Below are positions 44,693 to 57,206 of a stretch of DNA of 64,000 nt, piece by piece (position 1 is the stretch's first letter; each line of letters begins with the position of its first letter). This DNA is from Ryuthela nishihirai (taxonomy: Eukaryota > Arthropoda > Arachnida > Araneae > Heptathelidae), in the NCBI GenBank assembly GCA_038380435.1, contig JAWZYU010000722.1, forward strand, positions 1 through 64,000, given 5' to 3'. The notes under the pieces are model-generated. The model ran no database searches and was not told the DNA's origin. It saw only the letters and a list, made by a program, of their open reading frames with translations. The position numbers and the translations under genes were made by a program.

Positions 44693-45545
44693 AAGACAAT
44701 GAACATCAGCAAGGCGTGAGACGCTAGTGATGCTCTTCTAGGATATTAATGAAAGGTTGTTTACAGGAAAATTACAGACAAGCGTTTAGGACTTCAATCT
44801 TATCTACTGTTATGCCACCACTGTGAATTCCGATGACGATGAGAAAATAGGTTTTACAGACAACTTCAAGGTATTTCGAATTCTGTGAAGAAATGAGATG
44901 TTACCCTTGTTCTACGTGACGTCAATGCCAATGTTAAACTCAATTGCTTCAGAATAACTAACACTTATTACAAAGACCGCGAAATACATAAGTACACGTG
45001 GGTTTCATCTCATGGGCTGCATATGCATAAGAACGTTATAGATTATATATTGATTAACAGCAAATGGACTACTTCTGTTAGAAAGAACAGGTCATATTCG
45101 GAAGCTGAAATTGGATCTGACCATTATCTTGTTAAAAGCGTTTTGCGTTTTAAACTTAAGAAGTGTTGTGTTAAGGTTAAAAAATTTACCTTTAATTATG
45201 AAGCTGTGAAAGACCTAATTAGAGTACATCTTATCATGATAGGTTACTTACTCATTATGACAGTCGTGCTTTGCTTGCTACTTAAGTTCAGGAAAAATGT
45301 GACCACTTAAAATACTTTTTTGGAAACTAAAAGTACTCTGTTACGTAAAATGAAGCAGAGGACGCATAATTATCCGAGTGACAAGGCACTTGAGTTTATT
45401 TTAGAAAGAAAGAACTACAGGAATGTCCTGAATCAATATTAATCCTAATAGAAAACATTATAGAGCGCTTAATAAACGTGTAAAGGATCAGTTGGCTCCT
45501 GATAATAATCTTTGGCTGACTGAGCCGCAGAAGCAGTTGGACAGC
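44693..45545 (+). pseudogene. Fragment of the RTE/CR1-type LINE
   Basis: Matches 39600-40560 of the larger element (GACAAGCGTT.AGGACTTCAAT; NVIDYILINSKW at 45029; SDHYLVKSVL at 45118) with deletions and many frame breaks. Both ends are cut inside the endonuclease and linker regions. Confidence 0.85.
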
Positions 45546-45789
45546 ACAGAGCTCTAGCAGGCAATTCTGCGAAACAAATAACTTGTAAAGTAATTACAAA
45601 GGCCTAAAGGTAAAATTTTACACTGCACCGACGAAACTATCTATTCTCCTACCGAAATTTCAAATGTGTCATCAATAATTATTATTTACCATAGTGATAA
45701 GAAATTCAGCTACAGATTGTATGACTTCCTCAGAATAAAAACTATAACGTGTGAATATAAATTAAAAGTTAAATTACTAGAAGAATACA

Positions 45790-46318
45790 GCGGTTAAATA
45801 AGGATTACAAACGATATCGCGAAAACACGGACGTGACGTCATCAGTGGAATGTCTAGTGTTGCCACTATAATTTTTATAATATATTTCAGAAACTAAGTG
45901 TATAAATCCAAAAGAATTTCTAATCATAAAATATTAACTGGTAGTTATTTCGTTTTTTAATTTTGGTAAATATTTTTATAATAATCGGAAACATTTAAAT
46001 AAAATCTTAATAAGTAAATTATTTTGAATGTTATTAAAATAAATTAAATTACCTTTAACATATCTTACACCAATGGAAGGAATTGCTTGTTTAGGGATAT
46101 TTATTTTCGCTCTTTTTGTTGAAGGCTATCCAGACAGGCGGTAATGGGTCAAACAGATGTGAAAGCCTGTACATAAAAAAAACTGCCGTTTGATCATTTA
46201 CGATATAGAAATATTTCTACGCATACTGTAACGACAAATACCAAAATGAACAAATTAAAAATTAAGCAAAGATTTTTTTTTCCTCGGACAACTATTAGTT
46301 CTACTGACCGATAAGCTT
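45790..46318. repeat. Right arm of inverted repeat IR4
   Basis: Reverse complement of 42853-43725 without its 340-base insert. It ends where the SINE-A tail array begins. Confidence 0.8.
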
Positions 46319-47206
46319 GGAAAGGCCGCCATCCGTTGGATGGGATCTTAGGCGTGTCGTCGTGTGCGGGAAAGCCATACCCTGTGTACGTTAAAGAACA
46401 CGATGGATGGCCTTGACGGGAGGCTACGATCTGTCTCACAACAGCTGTTCCAGTGGGTCCCCTCCCCCAACCTTCTCTGAGCCTTCGGGGTCCATGTGAC
46501 CTGGCCATTTAGCCCATGGTGTGTAAGAAAGTGCCGCTCAGAGGTAAAATAACTCAACGTTAAAGAACACGCTAGATGGTCTTGACGGGAGGCTATCATC
46601 TGTCTCACAACAGCTGTTTAGCCTCCCGCAAATTTCTCTGAGCCTTCGGGGTTCGTGTGACCTGGCCATTTAGCCCATGGTGTGTAAGAAAGTGCCGCTC
46701 AGAGGTAAAACAACTGAACGTTAAAGAACACGCTGGATGGTCTTGACGGGAGGCTACCATCTGTCTGACAACAGCTGTTCCAGTAGGTCCCCTCCTCCAA
46801 CCTTCTCAGCCTTCGGGGTCCATGTGGCATGGCCATTTAGCCCATGGTTTGCGAAAAAGTACCATACCCTGTTTACGTTAAAGAACACGCTGGGTGGCCT
46901 TGACGGGAGGCTATCATCTGTCTCACAACAGCTGTTTAGCCCCGCCCAAATTTCTCTGAGCCTTCGGGGTGCATGTGACCTGGCCGTTTAGCCCATGGTG
47001 TGTAAGAATGTGCCGCTCAGAGGTAAAACAACTCAACGTTAAAGAACACGCTGGATGGTCTTGACGGGAGGCTGCCATCTGTCTCACAACAGCAGTTTCA
47101 GTGGGTCTCCTCCCCTAATCTCTGATCCTTCGGGTCCATGTGACCTGGTCATTTAGCCGATGGTGTGACAAAAAGTGCCGCTCAGAGGTAAAACAACCCA
47201 ACTCGG
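46319..47206 (+). repeat. Tandem array of SINE-A tail units, ~5 copies of 157-168 bp
   Basis: Units start at GTTAAAGAACACGCT-type motifs at 46391, 46559, 46720, 46877 and 47038 and end GAGGTAAAACAACTCAAC. The first is the end of a longer SINE-A piece (46319-46390). The unit joint is at the same place as in the array near 9.5 kb. The third unit ends differently (GCGAAAAAGTACCATACCC). Confidence 0.9.
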
Positions 47207-47415
47207 GGAGGAAAGACAATAAACATCACCAAAGCGTGGGTCTGCTTCTCAGCAGACACGCTAGTGATGCTCTTCTGGGATAAGAGTGCATTAATGAAAG
47301 GTTGTTTAGAGCAAAATTACAGACAAGCGTTAAGGACTTCAATCTTATCTACTGTTATGCCCCCACTGAGAATGCCGTTGAGGATGAGAAAAAAGGTGTT
47401 TACAGACTCTACACT
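47207..47415 (+). pseudogene. Short fragment of the RTE/CR1-type LINE
   Basis: Matches 39597-39800 (CTCAGCAGACACGCTAGTGATGC; TTATGCCCCCACTGA). It begins near the same LINE base as the fragment at 44693, with the shared change GGAAAGACAAT, so the two are related copies. Confidence 0.85.
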
Positions 47416-47419
47416 GTCT

Positions 47420-47665
47420 CCCACACACAGATTCTCATACCAGCTTCCATTTCAAAGGAAATTCGTAACTCTTTGCTGTCCGAACATGTAGTAACTAGTA
47501 GATTTCTTCTATTTTGACGGGAAAGAAAACGAAGGTTGTTAGTTTTAAGGACAGCACCGTTACCTACTTAACGAGTTTTCATGTGACATGGAACTTGTTC
47601 CAATCGGGCCGCAAATTTCTAACATTTAACATAAAGTGGGCCGCATGTAGAATGAGAAATAAACT
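47420..47665 (+). repeat. Exon-like module E, copy 2
   Basis: Shares with 31690-31960 the stretches TACCTACTTAACGAGTTTTC and ATGTGACATGGAAC and an end in AATAAACTTTT. The pyrimidine tract and acceptor are changed to TTGACGG. A long G run follows (47670-47695). Confidence 0.5.
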
Positions 47666-47719
47666 TTTTTTTTGGGGGGGGAGGGGGGGGGGGGCTTTTA
47701 TTTCCTGCATAGGTGAACC

Positions 47720-48080
47720 ATGAGTTAACTGATAGTTTTTGATATTAACTATTATGGAAATACTTAAGGAAAGTTTTCAGCATAAGAAGTAAATTAATTT
47801 TTTTTTCAAATTAAAAACGACCGGTTTGGTTTTAAAGAAAATAAATATATAAACAATTTTAATATTTATTTTTAAAACTTGACCATCAGTGTAATATATT
47901 ATGCAAAATCTGTTGGCAACACCATGAAACAGTGCTGCTGACGTCATCTCGGTGTTTTTGCTAGTTTATCATTAACCCGTATTCACAGGCCGCGCTAACT
48001 TTCTCGGTAACCTATCAGAAACAGAATTGGGTGCATTGAATTAGATTATTCCTATTGTTTATTAAGAAGGATTTATTTAT
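47720..48080 (-). repeat. Inverted fragment of module M
   Basis: Same arrangement as 14910-15290: a GATATTAACTATTATGGAAATAC lead, the AACGACCGGTTTGGTTTTA near-palindrome, then the complement of module M with TGACGTCA at 47939-47946. Confidence 0.75.
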
Positions 48081-48084
48081 TTTT

Positions 48085-48290
48085 TTAAAGTTGAGTGCTT
48101 AGCGCGCTTGGCTCCTGATCTAAGAGACCTGGGTTCGAGTCCCGGGTACGGCATGGTTGTTTTTTGTCGTTTTTCTGCTGATGGCGTGCCATCCTCTCAG
48201 ACCTTCTACTCTGGTATATAAACTGACAGGCTCCTGTCAGACTTCTGTGGTAAGCAGCTGCTTGAGGGGATATTTATTTATTTATTATTA
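48085..48290 (+). mobile_element. SINE-B copy
   Basis: Head (outer part altered, as in the 3.4 kb copy), intact B box GGTTCGAGTCC, body and (TTTA)n tail. Confidence 0.85.
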
Positions 48291-49050
48291 AAAGTTGAGA
48301 AACATCCTGAAACAAATTTTAGAGAATATAATAGCAGGAATTAGATTCAAGGAATTAAATTAATTAACCTTATTCGTGACGGAAATGCACATTACGAAAC
48401 AAAAGGCGTATCCGGTTTAACGATTCGAAAAGCATTGTTGTGTCGTCGATTATTTAGCATAAGGTTTGTTTTCTTCCTTTCTCTTTAATCGTGAAACTCA
48501 CAATGTAACATTTACTAGTGAATATAAAACTTATGTTTTCAACTGAAATAGATTTCATTGGTTGTTTAGATATGGTTATTTGTGTTATTAAGATCTTTCC
48601 GGGAGTCTTCGAAACGACACTTAGGAGTCATTTCTGCAGATAAGTTTAGTCTGTAGTCATTCTGCAAATAAGTCATCTGTCTCCCAACAGCTGTTCCAGT
48701 GAGGCCCCTCCCCCAACCTTCTCTGAGCCTTCGGGGTCCTCGTGACCTGGCCGTTTAGCCCATTGTCTACAAAAAAAATGCCGATCACATGTAAAACTAC
48801 CAACTCTGAGCGCTATATGATATCATATGCATTTTATTCTATGTATTTCCAGTCAGATATTCAAATTGATTCTGTTTACATTTAAAAGCATCCAGCTTAC
48901 AAAGAGGTTTATTCGTATGCATCACAGCGTATTCCTGCTATTATATTCTCTAAAAATTGTTTCAGGATGTTTCTCAACATTTAATAATAAATAAATAAAT
49001 ACCCCCTCAAGCACCTGCTTACCACAGAGGTGTGACAGGAGCCTGTCAGT
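48291..49050. repeat. Segment S, copies at 48291-48345 and 48460-49050
   Basis: The longer copy matches 11080-11684 directly; the short piece is inverted relative to it. A minus-strand SINE-B (48985-49190) closes it, as in the other copies. Confidence 0.8.
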
Positions 49051-49190
49051 TTATATGCCACAGTAGAAGGTCTGAGAGGATGGCATGCCCTCAGCAGAAA
49101 AACGACACAAAACAGCCATGCCGTACCCGGGACTCGAACCCAGGTCTCTTAGATCAGTAGCCAAGCGCGCTAACCACTCAAATTAAAAAA
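48985..49190 (-). mobile_element. SINE-B copy
   Basis: Same insertion as 3300-3504 and 11616-11815. The palindrome is damaged here (AAGCACCTGCTT). Confidence 0.85.
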
Positions 49191-50920
49191 ATAAATAAAT
49201 CCTTCTTAATAAACAAGAGGAATAATCTAATTCAATGCAAGCAATTCCCGAGAAAACCGTGTAAAAAAATAAACCTTTAAAAAAAAATGCAGTGCATATG
49301 AAAAAATAGATATGAAAATCTTTTAAGTATTGATTTGATTTTTATTAATTTAAACACATTTTTAAATATATAAATGTTACTTATCTCGTATAAAAGTGTA
49401 AGTTAAAATAGAGTGGCAGAATGAGAAATAAGTGAACTCCTAAAATTAGTGCTGGCTGTGAATACGGGTTTAATAATAAAGTAGCAAAAACACCGAGATG
49501 ACGTCAGGAGTACTGTTTCGTTGTGTTGCCAGTAGATTTTGCATAATATATTACAGGCTCGTTGAAGTTTTAAAAATGCTTTTCTTAATCGTAACAATGT
49601 TCCTATTTAAGGTATATTTTTATATTATGTTTCGATCATCTCTGATACGTAAGATGCATTTTTATTTTTCTACCTACAGAGAAGAAAAATGGTTATATAA
49701 AGTTTCGGAGAAGTATAGAAGAAACATTGTGAAGCCGTAGTAAAAGATGGAAGTTGCATACTTTGAGTTTCGCAATGCAAGCTTTTTTGAGTTGTTCCAC
49801 TGGATTTTTTTTTCTCACCCTCGTACGATACACGGAGGAAGTAACCATTCTTTTGATTTATATATTTTGGGTGAGTTTTTAGTGATGTACAGCGATGTGG
49901 AAGGGCTTTACATAGGCAGCAACCATTTATACGTTTACGTTGAACCGTTAAAGCTTTGAAAATTCCCGTTTTTTAAAAGTCATTTTCGGTAAAAAATTTG
50001 GTTTTTGCGAGTAATCTCAAGATTAATATTATTCTTTTGGCCCAGAAATGAAAATTAACACTTATGTGCACGTCGTGGTGTAATAAGATAGAAAAATAGG
50101 AATGGATTGGCATCGCACCTTAACCCTTTTACCGTACGTTTGCAGTGTTTAAAAATTACGTTTATGGTGAATAAATATTTCATTCTAGAGTGAATGGTAG
50201 GGTATTTATTGAGAGATGAAATAAACAGTTGCCATTATATTTCTATAAATAGGAATTGACTACGAAATATTTGTGTTGACACGAAATAGGGTTCCCATTA
50301 ATTGTAGCCATGGAAATATCCCTTTTTTGAACTACGTTATTTGCGTTTTTAGAGTTAAGAACGATAAGATAATTTTACAAATGCTAAGATGGAAAATAAT
50401 TATCCGGTGCAATACACTAATTATTAAGAGTAAAACTGAAATCGGAACGTGATTTGAAGTTTCATGTCAACTTTGCGTTTGATATTATTTTTTTTAGTGT
50501 GTTAAATATTCCAGCGTTCGTCATTTATATATTACGGCAACCAACGTTTTTATATTCGATATTACACGTAGGTCGTACAGATGTGAGAGATATCTAATGC
50601 AAATGATATCGAATAAGATATTTGGCTACTAAGGTATTATGCCAATGTTGTCACCTTTTATTTCGTCCATCAGACAGGTATTGTGAGTGACCTCAAGAAA
50701 AAATACGTTTTGGAACATGTATTGAACTGAATATATAACTATATTGTGATTTCACAATATAGTTTTGTTGTATTGTTTTCACGAGACACTGAAAATGATT
50801 TTCGTCTTCACATTATAGAAATTGTGCTGGAAAGTAACCGAAACCGCGTTGCTGACGTCATCTCTGTTATATTCATTATATTGTAATAATATGATGTTTT
50901 CTCATTATATTATTAAGGCG
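49190..50920 (+). repeat. Module M, copy 3 (without SINE-B insertions)
   Basis: Uninterrupted version of 3505-5640: the TTACTTATCTCG and AAGGCGCACACG sites carry no SINE. TGACGTCA at 49499-49506 and 50853-50860. This is the best copy for defining the module. Confidence 0.85.
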
Positions 50921-51420
50921 CACACGTATTTCAGTTGGCTTACTTATGGCAATACGTAACTCTTACATGGTATACGTGGGATATTTTATCCTTTAACGAG
51001 TCTAGGCAGGGAAAGTTTTCGTTATTGGATTATCTTGGTTATTTGATAGCGATCCCCACTGCTACGTTATGTTCGCTAATATTCGTTCGTATAATATTTA
51101 CTAATTGGCTTCGATCAGGTACGAGAAATGGTGAGAAAGGAAGCTTAAAGAGAGAAAACTTTGTTGCGGATATGGAGAGGTGTCGCTTCCTTCGAAGTCG
51201 GAAAACAATTAAATCAACAATGTTACTTTCAGACGTCAGCAAAGAATTATTACGAATACTTTCATACAGTATACAGTTAATGAAATCTGTTGAAGTCAAA
51301 CGTACGTTTTTCACGTTTTCTTCTAGGGAATCGAAGATTAGTTGTGCTTAGAAAAATAAGCCGTCTTTTAAGTCACGGAGGTAGGAAGAGGATATTTTAA
51401 TGATACCGTATATGTGGTTC
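50921..51420 (+). repeat. Duplicate of 5791-6600 with empty SINE-A site
   Basis: Holds single ACGTTATGTT at 51064-51073, where the first copy has a SINE-A. A 138-codon plus-strand frame spans it but is not kept in the other copy; I recognise no domain and do not call a gene. Confidence 0.85.
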
Positions 51421-51424
51421 GAAC

Positions 51425-51603
51425 ACTTGTCTTGATTTAAGGGACCTGGGTTCGAGACCCGGGTAAAGGCATGTCTGTTTGTGTCGTTTTTCTGCTGAGG
51501 GCCTGCCATCCTCTCAGACCTTCAACTATGGGATATAAACTGACAGGCTCCTGTCAGACCTCTGTGGCAAGCAGCTGCTTGAGGGGATATGTTTTTTATT
51601 ATA
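51425..51603 (+). mobile_element. SINE-B, 5'-truncated copy
   Basis: Starts TTAAGGGACCTGGGTTCGAG, so only the B-box half of the head remains; body complete to AAGCAGCTGCTTGAGGGG. Confidence 0.85.
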
Positions 51604-52154
51604 TGTACAGTGACCGTACGTCCTTTATTTAAGAGGACAGTCCTTTATTTCACTATCTGTCCTCTAGATTTTTTTTTCTTCTAAAATTGCGATTTTTCCT
51701 CTTTTGTTTTCGTGAATTAAAATAGTAAACTGAATATTGGCGCGCAGTAGATGGGTTGAAATTTTTAAATATTTCACCGATAAACAGGAATCTTTTAAAA
51801 ACATTTTTTTAACTATTATCAACAGAAATTTTTCCTTTAAGTTTTAAAAGTCTCCTGATAATTAAGAAATAACTGCAACTTTTTAAAATTGGAAGTAATT
51901 ATGAAATGTGTAGCTTTTTTTTTTTTGGTATATCACTGTAAAAATTGTTATTAAAAATAATATGTTACTACAGTGTTCGAATTTTTTGCTTTAATAAAAT
52001 TAAGAATTAAAGTTTTTAATTTGGTATAAAACATGAGCTATTTCTGTTGACTAGTCATGTATTAAAAATATTCCAAATGCGACTTATTTATTGGACTGCA
52101 AAAAACCTGGACTTTTACTCAAATTATAGTATGGAGAAAAAAAATTAAAAAATG
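51604..52154. other. AT-rich stretch, possible DNA-transposon relic
   Basis: It opens CAGTGACCGTACGTCCTTTA followed by GAGGACAGTCCTTTATTT, which resembles an end of a hAT-type element (CAGTG start). I cannot find the matching opposite terminal repeat with confidence; GGTCACCGTACGT at 28,126 is the nearest candidate. No transposase frame. Confidence 0.25.
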
Positions 52155-52890
52155 GTAGAAATGTTTTCTTTAAACAAGAATTTTTTTTTTTTATTTAGAA
52201 ATCATTTCTATTAGTTCTTTTTTTTTTTATAAATTTTTATTTGTGTTGCAAGATGCATTTTTTTTACTACATGACTAAAAAAGTCCTATTAAAATGAAAG
52301 ATATGGTCTTTTTTGTAAAATGTTTTATTTTGAAAAAATCCGGATTTAAATGTTGATTAATTTGGCATATAACATGCCATAATTCCTTTCACTAATTATT
52401 TGGGAAAAAAGTTCTAAAGTTAAATTTGGCCTCTGGATGTAAACCAGTTTTTCAGGCTAGACACTTGAAAGGGTTAAGAAAAGTTCATTCTTGTGAAAAA
52501 TATCTAAATTATGATTGCTTAAAATGCTATTATAGGCTTATATTTTATAATAAATGCAAACTGCTGTTTTTTTCATTATGAAACAATTTGTGATTTGTCC
52601 TATATTTTCTCCGAAAAAATATGGTGAAGCAGGGAAGTAACGCGGCTCGCAGAAACAACAGACGGGCAGCCGGGCCCGTGTTGTTCTCTCGAGGGTGGGA
52701 ATGGAGGCTTAAAAAATATGTCGCTCTCTGTGTCGGGTAAAGTCGACTAACCGTTCAGGAGAACATACTGATTTAACGCACACGCTAAGAACTTTACCGC
52801 GACTTCGCCTACGCACTTTTGGATTCTTACGCGCGAATTATCGTCTATGAATTTCTGATTATTAAAATTATTAATAATTTAAGAGGAATA
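52155..52890 (+). repeat. Duplicate of the U2 gene 5' flank, U2 body absent
   Basis: Two matching parts, 52155-52625 (to 15290-15770) and 52671-52890 (to 15925-16157), including the PSE-like element (GAATTATCGTCTATGAATTT). After AATAATTTAAGAGGAATAC the U2 sequence should begin but unrelated sequence and a SINE-A fragment follow. Confidence 0.85.
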
Positions 52891-52899
52891 CGTGTATAT

Positions 52900-53110
52900 G
52901 GTATACTTTAACGTGTATAGGGTATGGCTGTCCTGCACACAGACCAAAGGCTTAAAGTGCCATCTGACGGACGGCGGTTTTCCAAGCCCATCGGTGTCCT
53001 CTACTGACAGTGGGGAATTCTGCCGAGATAAATCTGAACCAGCAGGGTCTCAAACCTGGGAACTAAAGATTACGAGCTTGGCGCGTTACCGACTGAGCCC
53101 CTCCCCCCCT
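52900..53110 (-). mobile_element. SINE-A, fragment (duplicate of 31966-32245)
   Basis: Same truncation and same decayed B box as the fragment ahead of block T copy 2. Confidence 0.8.
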
Positions 53111-53872
53111 CTCTGTGTTTTGAGTTCCTATTTGTAATGCTATGAAACAGATATCATCTCCGCGATGAATTAATTTCTCGAATTGGATGTCTCCACGGTG
53201 TCAGATTGTGAATAAAACCAGTAAAGTTTGATAATTAAAATTAATCAATCGCAGTTATTTAAGCTGAAACGTTATAGTGGAATGGTATGTAATTTCCGGC
53301 TTTGATATTAAATTGCATTCGTATATTTTAAATATTAACGTTTCTGAAATATTATAATATTACTATTAAACGTTGCTAACTGTAGTTCGATTCTTGTGTA
53401 GGTAAAATTTACGTGGTCTGTGAACTTTATTCTAAATATACGTAATAAAATATATTATGGAAAAGAAGAAATGAATTGAGAGTAAAATTTGACACTGAAG
53501 TCAAAGCGAATACATGGTTGCTATCGTAACTAAGGGCGACAGGTGCGAAGCTATCTACCTGCACGTGCGATTGTAAAATATTTGACCAATCGTAGAAGAG
53601 GTACACGAACAACCGTTGGTAAAGGCGGGAAGAAGCAAATATTTCATTAGAAACCAAATTAACGCCACCTAGAGGAATTTATTTCATTTAGCAATAATTG
53701 TCTACGTGTGAATTTAATTAAGTACGTAAGTAGTATTAATGCATTAATGTTTCAAAACTTTAATCAACACTATTTGAATATTAGCACATATAGTATGTTG
53801 GAATATAAATTTAGGGCACTTTTTTGGGTGAGGGGAAATGTGAATTTTTTTTTTTTAGAGTTCAACTTATTT
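53111..53872 (+). repeat. Block T, copy 3, 3' truncated
   Basis: Follows copies 1 and 2 until TTCAACTTATTTG, then diverges. 53873-54651 holds no gene that I can see; a tRNA-like remnant (GCACGCTAACCACTGGGC) lies at 54160-54180. Confidence 0.8.
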
Positions 53873-54651
53873 GAAGTATTAGTAAGAAGAATTAAAATAG
53901 TATATGATAGAGTAGAAATCCTGTTTCCCGGCGAAAAGGGTTAATAGGCACAACACGAATGACCCTTGTTTTAAGCGATAAATAATAAATAGTTTGGCGG
54001 TTATTAATATAAAGAAATTTTAAATATGAACTGATGCATCTGGTTGTCATAGAGGCTGTTATGCTATACGCCGTAATTGAAGGCGTGATGTCGGTATAAA
54101 AGCAACCGAAACATCCGATCTTTAGAAGTGGTTGCAACACTGGTCCCTTGGTTCTGCAGCTAAGCACGCTAACCACTGGGCAACGGATATTGTAATAAGC
54201 ATATTTTTCTAATCTTTACGTGTTTTTAATGAATATTCGTTATTTTTATGAAGCGTTATATATGGAAAAGGGGTAGGTTCGAAGGAATGATTTGAAGTAA
54301 TTTAAGGTTCTGCCGTGTGTAGATATATTTCACTGATTACACCATTTCACTCAAGTAATAACCTTATTCTGTTCACTAAACAGTAAAGCGTTAGATTTAA
54401 CGGTTGACTTTGCAGTGATTTCTGTGGGATAAATTGTTGAATGGATAACTGAAATATTACCGCAAAACTATTAAGAAAATATAGATGTGATACATATTTC
54501 TTTTCCGTTAATCTTACTGACTTAAGAGAACAACTTAGATAAGTTCCACACTTTGAAACGAGTATCTTTGTTATCTGCTTGCAACTTAATAATAAGCGTT
54601 GAAATGAATTGTACGCTTTTTGCTAGTAGCGGTGAGTTTGTTCTTTAAGGG

Positions 54652-55016
54652 TTGGGTTGTTTTACTACCTCTGAGCGGCATTTTTTTGCACACCATGGGC
54701 TAAATGGTCAGGTCACATGGACCCCGAAGGCTCAGAAAAGGTTGGGGGAGGGGACCCACTGGAACAGGTGTTGGGAGACAGATGGTAGCCTCCCGTCAAG
54801 GCCATCCAGCGTGTTCTTTAACGTGCACACGGGACCACGGCTTAACGTCCCGTCAGACGGACGGCGGCCTTTCCAAGCCCATTGGTGTTCCCTACTGACC
54901 GTGGGCAGGGCGTGGAATTTTGCGGAGATAAATCTCAACGCTGACCCAGCTGGGACTCTAACCTGGGAACTACAGATTACGAGCCTGGCGCGCTACCGAC
55001 TGAGCCACCCCCGCCC
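54652..55016 (-). mobile_element. SINE-A, near-complete copy
   Basis: Tail to A box, with a ~20-base deletion before GGGACCACGGCTTAACG. A convincing target-site duplication is not visible; TAAGGG occurs near both ends. Confidence 0.88.
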
Positions 55017-55904
55017 ATTTGTAAGGGTAATCAGCAATTGAGTACGTTAGAGATTCGTGCAAAAGCTATGTGACGCGTGTTTCTTATTACATGGCTTAAC
55101 CCTTTCAGGACCATAAGGTTTCTAAGAGTAAATATTAGTATGTAACTGTTTATTTTAGTTTGTTTAGACGTAAAATAAATAAAAATCATAAGAAAAATAC
55201 ATTACTATGTGTAGGTTTATTGAAATTTTATGGGAAATATTTTTCCAATGGACTATAAAGGTAACACAAATTATAGTTAGGCTTATTATGCAATGTGTTT
55301 TATTTATTGGTTTATTAGAACAAAATGTTAACTAAAATAATACAAAATTATGAAATAAAATTACTATACAAAATGATGTGCTAATTATGATGTTCTGCGA
55401 AGGAATTTCTTTTGGTAGTGAGGCAACGATGGACATTGCAGATAGTACATATATTATGCGTCCTGACAGTTCTGTTTTTGTTTTCTAAACGTTCCCGTTT
55501 ACATAATTGCGTTCGGCATACGTTCTATTTTGACATTCTGTATAAAAAATGCAGATAAGGTTATAATTAAATGCGACAATCACCAATTTTAAAATGGGAA
55601 AAATGTTTCCCTTAGTCGTGAAAGGGTTAACGTCGTATGCGACGGAGGGACGTCTTGCATAATCGCTTGGCGTTTGAATTTCTGAGGAATACTAAACACT
55701 GTACTGTTTACGATAGGGGGGAACTCGAAGAATTTGATAGAACGCTGTTTACCTGAGATGAATGTTTCGTGTAGAAACATTTTTTTTTTTAATCCAAAAC
55801 AAAACTTTTTAGTATGGGTGAAGTAAAGTTTTCCTGTTTGGTAAACGGTCTTTTTTTTTTTGGCTTCTTTGCGTTTGTTTAGCAGTGTACGTATTACGGC
55901 TAGT
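55017..55904. other. Gene-free stretch
   Basis: AT-rich, no recognised repeat. 'AACCCTTTCAGGACCA' at 55100 and 'TCGTGAAAGGGTTAA' at 55616 form a loose inverted pair 500 bases apart, possibly an unclassified small element. Confidence 0.45.
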
Positions 55905-56235
55905 TGCGGGGTGGCTTAGTTAGTACCGCGCAAGCGCAAGGCTCGTATCAGCTTTCATTCGCACCCGAACCAGTGTTGATATTTATCAATCTAGAAACTC
56001 CTCGCACCACTACTGTTGGTGTGAAACACCGATGGGTTTATAAAGTATCTGGTCTGTGATAAAACAATTAGAGCATGTTGAAGAACATCCTGGATTGTCT
56101 TGTGTGTAGGTTACAGGACGGCTGTTGCATTTACTTTTCACCTCTATCCTTATATGAACCTTCGGTGTCGTCGTGACTGCCATTTAGCTCATTGTGTGCA
56201 TGAAAATGGCGGTCATAGGTAAAAGAACCGAATGG
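55905..56235 (+). mobile_element. SINE-A, strongly diverged copy
   Basis: Head GGGGTGGCTTAGTTAGTACCG, body and tail in order but with the B box lost; clearly older than most copies here. Confidence 0.75.
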
Positions 56236-56984
56236 AACAACGTAGCATGGTAAAATGTACGTAATTTTGTAATAACACCAACTGAAATTAGCATAAGTTA
56301 CCATGTTAATGTGGAGTAGGATGTAGTACGAAAAAAGGTGATATTTTTTAAACTATTTGAAAGTAGAGCTGGATGGAAGTAGTCTAATATGACACGAACA
56401 TGTCGAAAAATTTACTTTATCGACATCCTCGTCATATTGTCATGGTAACCATTTATTAATTATTTATCCATTTATTAATTATTTATTTTGAACATGAAGA
56501 AGAGTAATGGCAACGTTATTTTATATCAACTTAGTGACGTAATAGTTTGTTTAGGTGTTGAAAAGAAAGTTGCCATTTTGGATGTAGTTTTAACTATTAA
56601 TTGTGTTAATTGAAATTCTTTTCGGGTTTAAAGTAACTGGTTGGAACACATCGGTTCGTAAATAGTTTCGCTTATGTAATTCAGAGTTAAGGTAATGCCG
56701 GAAGATTTAAATATAGTTCTACTTTTAGAGAAATATGTTTCTGTTTGTCGGTAATTGGTGTAAAAATAACGATTACTTTTTATAAATAAATTTTTAAATG
56801 TGGATATGCCTGACGTGTAGCTTAGGTTGCATTTGTTTAGTTTTTGTGATTAAACAGCCTTTGTTTTTATTTTTTTTAATCCTCCATATTTAAAAGGACA
56901 CCATACAGATAATTGGTATATTAAATATTGTTTATTTTCTCCTTAGTAATTCGTATTGTTTCCCATCAATGCTGTAAAACCCTT
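56236..56984. other. Gene-free stretch
   Basis: AT-rich sequence; only a 20-base local duplication (TTTATTAATTATTTATCC type, 56452-56485) noted. Confidence 0.5.
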
Positions 56985-56996
56985 TGCGCTACACTA

Positions 56997-57206
56997 TAAA
57001 TAAAATAAATAAATACCCCCTCAAGCAGCTGCTTGCCACAGAGGTCTGACAGGAGCCTGTCAGTTTATATGCCATAGTAAGAGATCTGAGAGGATGGCAG
57101 GACCTCAGCAGAAAAACGACACACACATCCATGCCAAATCCGGGGCTCGAACCCAGGTCCCTTAGATCAGTAGCCAAGCGTGCTAACCACTCGGCCACGG
57201 GACGGC
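56997..57206 (-). mobile_element. SINE-B, complete copy with 12-bp target-site duplication
   Basis: TGCGCTACACTA flanks it at 56985-56996 and 57207-57218. 210 bp with full head (GCCGTCCCGTGGCCGAGTGG complement), body and (ATTT)n tail. Confidence 0.96.

Noticed and set aside
50935..51351. 138-codon plus-strand frame
   Set aside because: Not kept in the paralogous segment at 5791-6600, no recognisable domain, no neighbouring exon signals.
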